From the NCBI RefSeq assembly GCF_002797595.1, contig NZ_PGFE01000002.1:1-64000 (forward strand): DNA of 64,000 nt. The letters run 5' to 3'. The stretch is from Sediminihabitans luteus. Its GTDB lineage: Bacteria > Actinomycetota > Actinomycetes > Actinomycetales > Cellulomonadaceae. Of this stretch, positions 29,017-37,151 are shown in pieces. The translations under genes and the position numbers were made by a program. Each line of letters opens with the position of its first letter. The stretch's first letter is position 1. The notes under the pieces were generated by a model. It did no database searches, was not told the DNA's origin, and saw only the letters and a program-made list of their open reading frames with translations.

Positions 29017-30066
29017 ATGCGCGGTGAGTACAAGGTTCCTGGTGGCAAGCTCGTGGCGGTCGACGTCGAGACCGAGGACGGGCGGCTCTCGCGCGTCGCG
29101 GTCAGCGGCGACTTCTTCCTCGAGCCCGACGACGCGCTCGAGGACATCGACGGCGCCCTGCTGGGGATGCCCGAGTCCGCGAACGTGGCGCAGCTCGCGG
29201 GCGCCGTCGAGTCGGTCCTCGGGGACCACGTGACGATGGTCGGGTTCACGCCCGAGGCGGTCGCGATCGCCGTCCGGCGCGCGCTCGGGCACGCCACGGG
29301 CTGGGACGACCACGTGTTCGAGGTCATCCACGACGGCCCCGAGAGCCCGGCCATGCAGATGGCGATCGACCAGGTGCTCGCGGAGGAGCTCGACGAGGGC
29401 CGCCGCGGCCCGACGCTGCGCATCTGGGAGTGGGCCGACCCGACCGTCGTCATCGGCTCGTTCCAGTCGCTGCGCAACGAGGTCGACCCGGAGGGCGCCG
29501 AGAAGCACGGCATCACCGTGGTGCGGCGCGTCTCGGGCGGCGGCGCGATGTTCATCGAGCCCGGCAACACGATCACGTACTCGCTCACGGTGCCCGGCTC
29601 GCTCGTCGAGGGCCTGAGCTTCGAGCGCTCGTACGCGTTCCTGGACGACTGGGTGCTCGGCGCGCTCGCCGAGGTCGGCGTCCAGGCCACCTACCAGCCG
29701 CTCAACGACATCGCGTCGCCCGCCGGCAAGATCGCGGGGGCCGCGCAGAAGCGGCTGCGCGGGGGCGCCGTCCTGCACCACGTGACGATGGCGTACGACA
29801 TCGACGCCGACAAGATGCTCGAGGTGCTGCGCATCGGCCGCGAGAAGATGAGCGACAAGGGCACCAAGAGCGCCAACAAGCGTGTCGACCCGCTGCGCTC
29901 GCAGACGGGCATGGCGCGCGAGGCCGTGATCGAGGCGTTCCTGACGCACTTCCGGGGCCGCTACCGCACAGCGGAGAGCACGGTCTCGCCGACCGAGCGG
30001 GCCCGGGCCGAGCAGCTCGCGGCGGAGAAGTTCTCGACGCCCGAGTGGACGGCGCGCGTCCCGTAG
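29017..30066 (+). CDS. Lipoate-protein ligase-like protein with permuted domains
   Basis: A 349-residue protein in the biotin/lipoate protein ligase superfamily. The first 90 residues resemble the LplA accessory domain (YKVPGGKLVAVDVE, SGDFFLEPDDALEDIDGAL). The catalytic domain follows, with RRVSGGGAMFIEPGN near residue 170 and the lysine-bearing ND-IASPAGKIAGAAQKR near 230. In E. coli LplA the order is the reverse. It probably loads lipoate or octanoate on 2-oxoacid dehydrogenases or GcvH, but an unusual substrate is possible. It begins 14 bases after cimA and is likely cotranscribed. Confidence 0.7.
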   Translation: MRGEYKVPGGKLVAVDVETEDGRLSRVAVSGDFFLEPDDALEDIDGALLGMPESANVAQLAGAVESVLGDHVTMVGFTPEAVAIAVRRALGHATGWDDHVFEVIHDGPESPAMQMAIDQVLAEELDEGRRGPTLRIWEWADPTVVIGSFQSLRNEVDPEGAEKHGITVVRRVSGGGAMFIEPGNTITYSLTVPGSLVEGLSFERSYAFLDDWVLGALAEVGVQATYQPLNDIASPAGKIAGAAQKRLRGGAVLHHVTMAYDIDADKMLEVLRIGREKMSDKGTKSANKRVDPLRSQTGMAREAVIEAFLTHFRGRYRTAESTVSPTERARAEQLAAEKFSTPEWTARVP

Positions 30067-30087
30067 GTCGCACGCCGTCCGGCGGCG

Positions 30088-30645
30088 TCAGGCGGGCTGG
30101 AGCGCGTCGACGTGCGCGAGGGGGAGTGCGAACTTCTTGACGACGACGTCGCCGCCCTTGGTCAGCTGCTCGCCCTGGTCCTCGAACCCGAGGCGGCCGT
30201 GGAAGCGCAGCGAGCCCGGGTTGACGGGCTCGACGTTGACCTCGCACGTCACCTCGGCGCGGCCCTCGCGGCGGGCGATCTCGATGACCTCCTCGTAGAA
30301 GCGCTGACCGAGGCCCTGGTCGCGGGCCTCCGCGCCGACCACGATGCGGTCGACGTAGTAGTGGTCGAAGTCGCGCTCCTCGAACCAGGCGTAGTTCTCG
30401 GCGTCGAAGTCGGCGCCGGAGTCGAAGGTCACCACGAAGCCGACGGGCTCGTCGGTCGTGGGCTCGGCGGCGACCAGGGTGAGGGTCGACTCCTCGACCA
30501 GCTCGCGCATGTCCTCCAGGGGAGTCATGGGCACGGCCGGGGTCGACGCGTTGTTGAGCTCGACGATCCGCTCGATGTCCTCGCTGCGTGCTGGTCGAAG
30601 GACCAGGGTGTCGGTGTCAGCAAGGTCTGCGGTCGTGCACGGCAT
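30088..30645 (-). CDS. GNAT acetyltransferase, first of a related pair
   Basis: A 185-residue GNAT protein with YVDRIVVGAEARDQGLGQRFYEE near residue 95 as the acetyl-CoA loop and NVEPVNPGSLRFHGRLGFEDQGEQ near 140. It is clearly related to the next gene (30777-31304), sharing most of this C-terminal half. GAGAGG precedes the ATG. The substrate is unknown. It is convergent with the lipoate ligase-like gene. Confidence 0.75.
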   Translation of the reverse strand: MPCTTADLADTDTLVLRPARSEDIERIVELNNASTPAVPMTPLEDMRELVEESTLTLVAAEPTTDEPVGFVVTFDSGADFDAENYAWFEERDFDHYYVDRIVVGAEARDQGLGQRFYEEVIEIARREGRAEVTCEVNVEPVNPGSLRFHGRLGFEDQGEQLTKGGDVVVKKFALPLAHVDALQPA

Positions 30646-30776
30646 CGGGTACCTCTCGTCGGGGACAGGGCGGTGCCCCTGGGGAAGCGGGCACGGTCGT
30701 CCACCGTACGCGGATGGTTCCGAGACCGAAACCCCCGCATTCGGTCATGAAATGGTGTGGCCGCGCGCCCCGAGCG

Positions 30777-31304
30777 TCAGGAGATGGTCGTCGTCGCGGG
30801 GGCCGAGAGCATCACGACCCGCACGCTGCCGCCCTTCGTGGCCTGTTCGCCCTGCGCCGCGAAACCGAGTCGCGTGTGGAACCGGAGCGACCCCGGGTTC
30901 GGCGGATCGAGATTCACCTCACACGTCACGACCGCCCGCTGGGTGAGACGGGCCGCGGAGAACACGTGCGCGTACAGCAGGCGGCCGAGGCCCCGGTCGC
31001 GTGAGCCCTCGCCCACGACGATGCGGTCGACGTACAGGTGGTCGTACCCGCGCGACTCGAACCACGCATAGTTCTCGCTCGCGTAGTCCGCGCCCGGGCC
31101 GAACGCGAGGATCATCGCGAGCGGCACGTCGGGGCGCTCCGGGTCGACCGCCACGACCGGGAGCTCGGCACCCGCGAGCAGCGCCGCCATCTCGGCCTCG
31201 CTCGTGATCGGGACGGCGGGGTGGGCGGCGTCGTTGAGGGCGACGAGCGCGGGGACGTCGTCGGGCGTCGCGGGGCGCAGGACGACGGGGCTCGGGTCGG
31301 TCAC
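30777..31304 (-). CDS. GNAT acetyltransferase, second of a related pair
   Basis: A 175-residue GNAT protein with YVDRIVVGEGSRDRGLGRLLYAH as the acetyl-CoA loop and NLDPPNPGSLRFHTRLGFAAQGEQATKGG near the end. It matches its downstream neighbour (30088-30645) along the whole length at a clearly paralogous level. The two are on the same strand with 131 bases between. The pair probably arose by an old tandem duplication. Confidence 0.75.
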   Translation of the reverse strand: MTDPSPVVLRPATPDDVPALVALNDAAHPAVPITSEAEMAALLAGAELPVVAVDPERPDVPLAMILAFGPGADYASENYAWFESRGYDHLYVDRIVVGEGSRDRGLGRLLYAHVFSAARLTQRAVVTCEVNLDPPNPGSLRFHTRLGFAAQGEQATKGGSVRVVMLSAPATTTIS

Positions 31305-31418
31305 GGGAGTCTCCTGGTGCTGGTGCTGGCTCGTGGTCTGTCGCTGAGGTTCGGGGCCGGCCGCGCGGGGGCGGACGACGGGGGCGCGGTCAGGCGGGCG
31401 GACGGCGGGGGCGCGCGG

Positions 31419-32159
31419 TCAGGCGGGCGGGCGGGCGCCGAACACCGCGGTGCCGACGCGCACGACCGTCGCGCCCTCGCCCACCGCGAGCTCGAGGTCG
31501 CTCGACATGCCCATCGACAGCTCGCGCGCGTGCTCGGTGCCCGGTGCGCCCGAGGCAGCCACCGCGTCGCGCACGCCCCGCAGGCGCGCGAACCCGGCGC
31601 GGACCGTCGCCGCGTCGCGCGTGTGCGCGCCGATCGTCATGAACCCGGTCAGACGCAGCCCCGGCAGCGTGGCCACGGCGAGCGCCAGGTCGGGGGCGTC
31701 GTCGGGCGTCGTGCCGGACTTCGTGGCCTCGCCCGAGACGTTGACCTGGACCATGACGTCGAGCGTGCGGGCGTCGCGCACGCAGCGCGACGACAGCGCC
31801 TGGGCGAGCGCGAGCGAGTCGACCGACTCGACGCCGGTCGCGGTCGCGAGCACCGGGTTGACCTTGTTGCGCTGGAGCGGGCCGATCAGGTGCACGGTGA
31901 CGGCGCCGGCGGCGACGAGGTCGGCGATCGCGTCGGCCTTCGCGGTGAGCTCCTGGACGCGGTTCTCGCCGATCAGGGTCGCGCCCGCGGCCACGACCTC
32001 GCGGACGGCGTCCGCGTCCTGCGTCTTGGTCGCGACCAGGACACGGACCTCGGCCGGGTCACGGCCCGCGGCGTGCGCGGCGTCCGACACGCGGGCGACG
32101 ACCTCGGCGTACCGGTCGGCGATCGTGCGGGGGGAGGGAGACGTCGCGGAAGCTGGCAC
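31419..32159 (-). CDS. YggS family PLP-binding protein (PLPBP)
   Basis: A 246-residue single-domain TIM-barrel PLP protein involved in vitamin B6 homeostasis; it has no enzyme activity known in the family. The PLP lysine lies in VLVATKTQDAD near residue 44, followed by GENRVQEL and HLIGPLQRNK. The C-terminal SMGMSSDLELAV and RVGTAVFGAR bind the phosphate. It is divergent from the YccF gene. In many actinobacteria it sits near division genes, but not here. Confidence 0.88.
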   Translation of the reverse strand: MPASATSPSPRTIADRYAEVVARVSDAAHAAGRDPAEVRVLVATKTQDADAVREVVAAGATLIGENRVQELTAKADAIADLVAAGAVTVHLIGPLQRNKVNPVLATATGVESVDSLALAQALSSRCVRDARTLDVMVQVNVSGEATKSGTTPDDAPDLALAVATLPGLRLTGFMTIGAHTRDAATVRAGFARLRGVRDAVAASGAPGTEHARELSMGMSSDLELAVGEGATVVRVGTAVFGARPPA

Positions 32160-32226
32160 CCGACGATTCTAGGAGCCGGGGGAGGGCTGGGCCGCCGGTG
32201 TCGGTGCTCGGTGCGATCATGGACGC

Positions 32227-32724
32227 ATGCGGACCCTGCTGAACATCATCTGGCTCGTCTTCGCGGGCTTCTGGCTCGCCCTCGGGTACGTCTTCGCGGG
32301 GATCGTGTGCTGCGTGCTGATCGTGACCATCCCGTTCGGGATCGCGTCGTTCCGCATCGCGGGGTACGCGCTGTGGCCGTTCGGGCGCACCGTGGTCGAC
32401 AAGCCCACCGCCGGGGCGTGGTCGACGATCGGGAACGTCATCTGGTTCGTCGTCGCCGGCATCTGGCTCGCGATCGGGCACGTGCTGACGTCGATCCCGC
32501 TGTTCCTGTCGATCATCGGGATCCCGCTCGGCATCGCCAACCTCAAGATGATCCCGGTCTCGCTGCTGCCGCTCGGCAAGGACATCGTGCCGGTCGACGC
32601 GGCCCGGGGGTACGCGGCGTACGGGCAGTACCCCGGCCAGGCCTACCCCGCCCAGCAGGGCTACGCGACTCAGCAGTACCCCGGCCAGCAGTACCCCGGC
32701 CAGGGGCCCGTTCCGCCGAAGTAG
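32227..32724 (+). CDS. YccF domain membrane protein
   Basis: A 165-residue protein with two YccF repeats (about residues 1-50 and 60-112). Each has the pattern NIIWLVFAGFWLALGY followed by IPFGIASFRIAGYALWPFGR. Four membrane segments result. The last 40 residues are a Tyr/Pro/Gly/Gln tail with the motif QYPGQ repeated, probably disordered. Function is unknown in the family. Confidence 0.8.
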   Translation: MRTLLNIIWLVFAGFWLALGYVFAGIVCCVLIVTIPFGIASFRIAGYALWPFGRTVVDKPTAGAWSTIGNVIWFVVAGIWLAIGHVLTSIPLFLSIIGIPLGIANLKMIPVSLLPLGKDIVPVDAARGYAAYGQYPGQAYPAQQGYATQQYPGQQYPGQGPVPPK

Positions 32725-32785
32725 AACTGAGCGGCCGAGATAGAGGCCGCGGGGTTCTCTCTCCGCCGCAGGGTTCTACCTCGGC
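32715..32785. repeat. Cluster of direct and inverted GCCGAGRTAGAAC-like repeats
   Basis: Four related segments are seen: direct at 32715-32728 (overlapping the YccF stop) and 32734-32750, and inverted at 32749-32767 and 32768-32785. The shared pattern is GCCGAGGTAGAACCC. The cluster lies between the convergent YccF and YbaK genes and can fold into stems, so it may also end transcription. Confidence 0.6.
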
Positions 32786-32811
32786 GCGAGGGGTCCCTGG
32801 CGCGGCGCGCC

Positions 32812-33312
32812 TCAGCGCTTCGCGATCGGGGCGGTGCCCGCGTCGGTGAGCCGCACGAGGTCGTCCGGCGCGAGGCCCACGTCGAGCCCGCGCCGACCGC
32901 CCGAGACGTACACGGTCGGGTGCTCGAGCGCGCTCGCGTCGACGACGGTGCTCAGCCGGCGCCGCTGGCCGAGCGGCGAGATACCGCCGACGACGTAGCC
33001 GGTCGCGCGCTCGGCCGCGGCGGGGTCGGCCATGGTCGCCTTCTTGGCGCCGACGGCGTGCGCGAGCGCCTTGAGGTCGAGCATCCCGGCGACCGGCACG
33101 ACGCCGACCACGAGCCGACCCTCGACGCTCGCGAGCAGCGTCTTGAACACCTGCTCGGGCCCGACGCCGATCGCGGCGGCCGCCTCGAGGCCGTAGCCGA
33201 GGTCGCTCGCCGGGTCGTGCTCGTACGGGTGCAGGGTGTGCGCGACGCCCGAGGCCTCGAGCGCGGCGACGGCGGGCGTGCCCGCGTGGGAATGCGACGG
33301 CTTCTTGCTCAC
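32812..33312 (-). CDS. ybaK: Cys-tRNA(Pro)/Cys-tRNA(Cys) deacylase, YbaK/EbsC family
   Basis: A 166-residue YbaK-fold protein that clears mischarged Cys-tRNA(Pro). It carries VFKTLLASVEGRLVVGVVPV with the catalytic lysine near residue 57, AVGAKKATMADP and GYVVGGISPLGQRRRL. Full length. It stands alone, convergent with YccF. A 21-bp tandem repeat lies upstream. Confidence 0.88.
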   Translation of the reverse strand: MSKKPSHSHAGTPAVAALEASGVAHTLHPYEHDPASDLGYGLEAAAAIGVGPEQVFKTLLASVEGRLVVGVVPVAGMLDLKALAHAVGAKKATMADPAAAERATGYVVGGISPLGQRRRLSTVVDASALEHPTVYVSGGRRGLDVGLAPDDLVRLTDAGTAPIAKR

Positions 33313-33335
33313 AACGACGATCCTGCCGCACCGGG

Positions 33336-33377
33336 CGCACGCCGTGCCACCCCGGACGCGCGCCGTGCCACCCCGGG
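33336..33377. repeat. 21-bp tandem repeat, two copies
   Basis: CGCACGCCGTGCCACCCCGGA (33336-33356) is followed by a copy with two changes (33357-33377), between ybaK and the helicase gene. Confidence 0.7.
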
Positions 33378-33405
33378 CCCGCGGCGCGCCCCACGGGGCC
33401 GGGGG

Positions 33406-36078
33406 TCACATCGGCCCGACGCCCACGACCCGCAGCACGACCTCGCCCGCCTCGTCGCTCGCCGCGTGGTCCACGACGGCGCTGATCGCCCAGTCGTGGT
33501 CGCCGTCCGCGTCGTCGAGCACCTGGCGCACGAACCACGTGCCCGGTGCGACCGTGGTGCCGTCGGGCAGGGTCCCCGACTCGTGGATCTGCACGAGCGC
33601 CGACGACCGCGCGGCCGCCCCGTACCCGATCGCGTCGTCGCCCTGCGCCTCGAACAGCGGGTCGAGGGCGTCGCCCCACGCGTCGGCGTCCCACCCGGAC
33701 GCGCCGTCGAGCGCCCCGAGCGGCTCGTAGCGCTCCTGCGCGGCGAGCTCGACGCGTCGGAACATCGCGTTGCGCACCAGCCGGCGGAACGCGCGCACGT
33801 TGCCCGTCACGGGGCGCACGGGCTCGCTCTCGGCCGTGCCCGACAGCGGGCCGTCGCCGCCGACGCCGTCCGCGTCGTCGTCGACGGGGTTCGACAGCCG
33901 CTCCCACTCGTCCAGGAGCGAGGAGTCGGTGCCGCGCACCACCTCGCCGAGCCACTCGGTGACCTCGTGCACGTCCTCGGTGCGGTGCTCCTCCGAGACG
34001 GTCTGCCGGATCGCCCGGTACGCGTCCGCGAGGTACCGCAGCACGACGCCCTCGGTGCGCTCCAGCCCGTACGTCGAGACGAACTCGGTGAACGTCATCG
34101 CGGACTCGAGCATGTCGCGCACCACGGACTTGGGCGACAGCTCGGCGTCCGCGACCCACGGGTTGGTGCGCTTGTACTGCACGAACGCGGGCTCGAGGAG
34201 GTCCTCGAGCGGCTTGGGCCACGTCACGGTCTCGAGCAGCTCCATGCGCTCGTCGTACTCGATGCCCTCGGCCTTCATCGCGCCGATCGCCTCGCCGCGC
34301 GCCTTGTGCTGCTGCGCGACGAGCACCTGGCGCGGGTCGCTGAGCGTCGCCTCGAGCACCGAGACGACGTCGAGGGCGTGCGTGGGGGAGTCGACGTCGA
34401 GCAGGTCGAGCGCGGCGAGCGCGAACGGCGACAGGGGCTGGTTGAGCGCGAAGTCGCGCGGCAGGTCGACCACGAGGCGGACGGCGGAACGCTCGCCCCG
34501 CGGGTGCGTCGGGTCGGTCTCGCGGTACTTCTCGACGATGCCCGCCACGCGCAGCGAGCGGTAGATCCGGAACACCTGGCGCACGTGCTGCGCGCGCTGC
34601 GCCTCGGTGTCGTGGTTCGCGAGCAGCAGGTGCCGCATCGCCGCGATCGGGTCCTGCGCGGGGCGGCCCGTGAACCTGTCCTCGACGCCGCGCGCTAGCA
34701 CGTTGAGCACCATCGAGTGGCTCACGGTGAAGTGGCTCGTCAGGGGCTCCGGGTCGGCGTCGCGCAGGCGCTCGAACGTCGCGTCCGTCCAGTTGACCGC
34801 GCCCTGCGGGGCCTTCTTGCGGACGATCTTCTTGAGCTTCTTCGGGTCGTCGCCGGCCTTCGCGAGCAGCTTGCGGTTCTCGATCACGTGCTCGGGGGCC
34901 ATCACGAGCACCTCGCCGAGCGTGTCGTACCCGGCGCGGCCCGCCCGGCCTGCGATCTGGTGGAACTCGCGTGCCGTCAGGTGCCGCATGCGCTCGCCGT
35001 CGAACTTCACGAGCGACGTCATGAGCACGGTGCGGATCGGCACGTTGATGCCCACCCCGAGCGTGTCGGTGCCGCACACGACCTTGAGCAGGCCCGCCTG
35101 CGTGAGGCGCTCCACGACGCGGCGGTACTTGGGCAGCATGCCCGCGTGGTGCACCCCGACGCCGTGGCGCAGGAACTTGCTGAGCGTCCGGCCGAACCCG
35201 GTCCCGAACCGGAAGTCGCCCAGCTCGGCGACGATCGCCTCCTTCTCGGCCTTGGTCGCGACGGTCGTGCTCAGCAGCGACTGCGCCCGGTCGATCGCGT
35301 CCTTCTGCGTGAAGTGCACGACGTACACGGGCGCGCGGTGCGTCTGCACGAGCTCGTCGATGACCTCGTTGAGCGGGTCGACGACGTAGCTGAACGTCAG
35401 CGGGATCGGGCGCTCGGCGCTCGTGACCTCCGCGACGGGACGACCGGTGCGCTCGGTCAGGTCGTCCACGAACAGCGACGTGTCGCCGAGGGTCGCGGAC
35501 ATCAGGATGAACTGCGTGCGCGGCAGCTCGAGCAGCGGCACCTGCCACGCCCATCCCCGCTGCGGGTCGGCGTAGAAGTGGAACTCGTCCATCACGACCT
35601 GCGCGGCGTCAGCCTCGGCGCCGTCGCGCAGCGCGATGTTCGCGAGGATCTCCGCGGTGCAGCAGATGATCGGCGCGCCCGGGTTGACCGACGAGTCGCC
35701 CGTCATCATGCCCACGTTCTCGGAGCCGAACGCCTCGACCAACGAGAAGAACTTCTCGCTCACGAGCGCCTTGAGCGGCGCGGTGTAGAACGTGCGGCCG
35801 CCGCGCGCGTTGCGGTGCGCCGCGAGCGCCGCGAAGTGCGCGGCCATCGCCACGAGCGACTTGCCCGAGCCCGTGGGCGTCGCGAGGATCACGTGCGAGC
35901 CCGAGACGAGCTCCATGACGGCCTCGTCCTGGTGCGGGTACAGCGGCAGTCCGCGCGCCTCGGCCCATGCCGTGAAGCCCTCGTACAGGGCGTCCGGGTC
36001 GGGCTTCATGCCCAGCACCGACTCGGGCAGGTGGTCGAGGAGGCGGGGTGCGCGCGCGGGGGTGCTAACGGTGGTCAT
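33406..36078 (-). CDS. DEAD/DEAH-box helicase with DUF3516 domain
   Basis: An 890-residue superfamily 2 helicase. Motif I reads ATPTGSGKS near residue 65, motif II DEFHFYADP near 165, motif III MSATL near 190 and motif VI HQIAGRAGRAGYD near 385. The C-terminal half is the DUF3516 region found in actinobacterial helicases of this group. The role is probably RNA or DNA unwinding; the substrate is not known. The ATG at 36078 lies inside the end of the YihY gene: the two reading frames overlap by 14 bases, which suggests coupled translation. Confidence 0.88.
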   Translation of the reverse strand: MTTVSTPARAPRLLDHLPESVLGMKPDPDALYEGFTAWAEARGLPLYPHQDEAVMELVSGSHVILATPTGSGKSLVAMAAHFAALAAHRNARGGRTFYTAPLKALVSEKFFSLVEAFGSENVGMMTGDSSVNPGAPIICCTAEILANIALRDGAEADAAQVVMDEFHFYADPQRGWAWQVPLLELPRTQFILMSATLGDTSLFVDDLTERTGRPVAEVTSAERPIPLTFSYVVDPLNEVIDELVQTHRAPVYVVHFTQKDAIDRAQSLLSTTVATKAEKEAIVAELGDFRFGTGFGRTLSKFLRHGVGVHHAGMLPKYRRVVERLTQAGLLKVVCGTDTLGVGINVPIRTVLMTSLVKFDGERMRHLTAREFHQIAGRAGRAGYDTLGEVLVMAPEHVIENRKLLAKAGDDPKKLKKIVRKKAPQGAVNWTDATFERLRDADPEPLTSHFTVSHSMVLNVLARGVEDRFTGRPAQDPIAAMRHLLLANHDTEAQRAQHVRQVFRIYRSLRVAGIVEKYRETDPTHPRGERSAVRLVVDLPRDFALNQPLSPFALAALDLLDVDSPTHALDVVSVLEATLSDPRQVLVAQQHKARGEAIGAMKAEGIEYDERMELLETVTWPKPLEDLLEPAFVQYKRTNPWVADAELSPKSVVRDMLESAMTFTEFVSTYGLERTEGVVLRYLADAYRAIRQTVSEEHRTEDVHEVTEWLGEVVRGTDSSLLDEWERLSNPVDDDADGVGGDGPLSGTAESEPVRPVTGNVRAFRRLVRNAMFRRVELAAQERYEPLGALDGASGWDADAWGDALDPLFEAQGDDAIGYGAAARSSALVQIHESGTLPDGTTVAPGTWFVRQVLDDADGDHDWAISAVVDHAASDEAGEVVLRVVGVGPM

Positions 36079-36973
36079 CGGCACCAGTGTCCCAGGTGCC
36101 GACGGGCGCCGGGTCGGGCCCGCGCAGGGCCCGCCCGAGACGTCCCGGGTCGCCGTGCAGGACACGGCCCAGCGCCGTCGTCAGGACGAGCGCGAACGAG
36201 AGCACGAACAGCCACGACAGGTACGTGAACGCGATGCCCAGCGATCCGAACTGCTGCGCCGCGCTCGCGAGCGCTCGCGGGAGGTAGATGCTCGCCGCGA
36301 CCGAGAGCACCGCCACGGCGACGCCCATGAGCACGCCTCCGGGGACGAACGAGCGGACGGGCCGGCGTCCGGCGAACAGCAGGTACGGGACCCACGTCCA
36401 GACCACCGCGTGGACCGCGAGGACGACGACCGGCTCGACGTACTCGAGCCCGCCGTCCGCGAGGGCCCGCCGCACCCCGAAGACGCCCCAGCACACGAGG
36501 CAGATCGACAGCAGCACCGCGAGCCACCGCCAGGCCATCCCGAGCCCCGACGGGCGCGGGAGGTCCCACGCGCGGGCGTAGGTCCGGCTGAGCGCGCGCG
36601 AGAAGCTCGTCGCCGAGACGAGGACGACGAGGACGCCGACGACCCCGAAGGCGCTCTGCGCCGACGCACCGCTCGGGAGGGACCGGGTCAGGGTCTCGCG
36701 CGTGGCGTCGTCGAGACCGAGGAGGTCGGCGAGCGCGGCCCCCGCGGTGCTGTCGCGGGGAAGGATCGCGCCGATCGCGATCAGGACCGGGACGATCGAC
36801 GTGAACGCCTGCGCGGCGAGCGTCATCGCACGGTCGAAGACCTCGAGCTCCTGGAGCTGACGGGCGGTGCGCATCCCGACGCGTCCCGGCCAGGTGCGCA
36901 GCGCCCGACGCAGCAGCGTGCTGCCCGGGGTGCCCTGGCGTGCGGCGCTGCCGGGCGAGGTCGTGGTCGTCAT
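36065..36973 (-). CDS. YihY/BrkB family membrane protein
   Basis: A 302-residue integral membrane protein of the YihY/virulence-factor BrkB family. It has six hydrophobic segments, with FDRAMTLAAQAFTSIVPVLIA near residue 47 and the LSWLFVLSFALVL end. Members were once called ribonuclease BN; the true function is unknown. Its last 14 bases overlap the start of the helicase gene. It is divergent from the AGCS symporter across a 178-base gap. Confidence 0.8.
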   Translation of the reverse strand: MTTTTSPGSAARQGTPGSTLLRRALRTWPGRVGMRTARQLQELEVFDRAMTLAAQAFTSIVPVLIAIGAILPRDSTAGAALADLLGLDDATRETLTRSLPSGASAQSAFGVVGVLVVLVSATSFSRALSRTYARAWDLPRPSGLGMAWRWLAVLLSICLVCWGVFGVRRALADGGLEYVEPVVVLAVHAVVWTWVPYLLFAGRRPVRSFVPGGVLMGVAVAVLSVAASIYLPRALASAAQQFGSLGIAFTYLSWLFVLSFALVLTTALGRVLHGDPGRLGRALRGPDPAPVGTWDTGADDHR

Positions 36974-37151
36974 CGCGCAAGCGTGACAGGCGCGCCCGCC
37001 GCGTGTCACGGCGGGCGCGCGCGAGCTCGCTGCATGTGGAGTCGCCGCCCGGTCCTGAACCGGGCCTCTGCCGCGCGCGCGGTCCGCCGGGACCGTAGGT
37101 TGTCGGGACGCCCGAGACCCGGGCCCGGCCCGACGACGAGGAGACCCGCCC

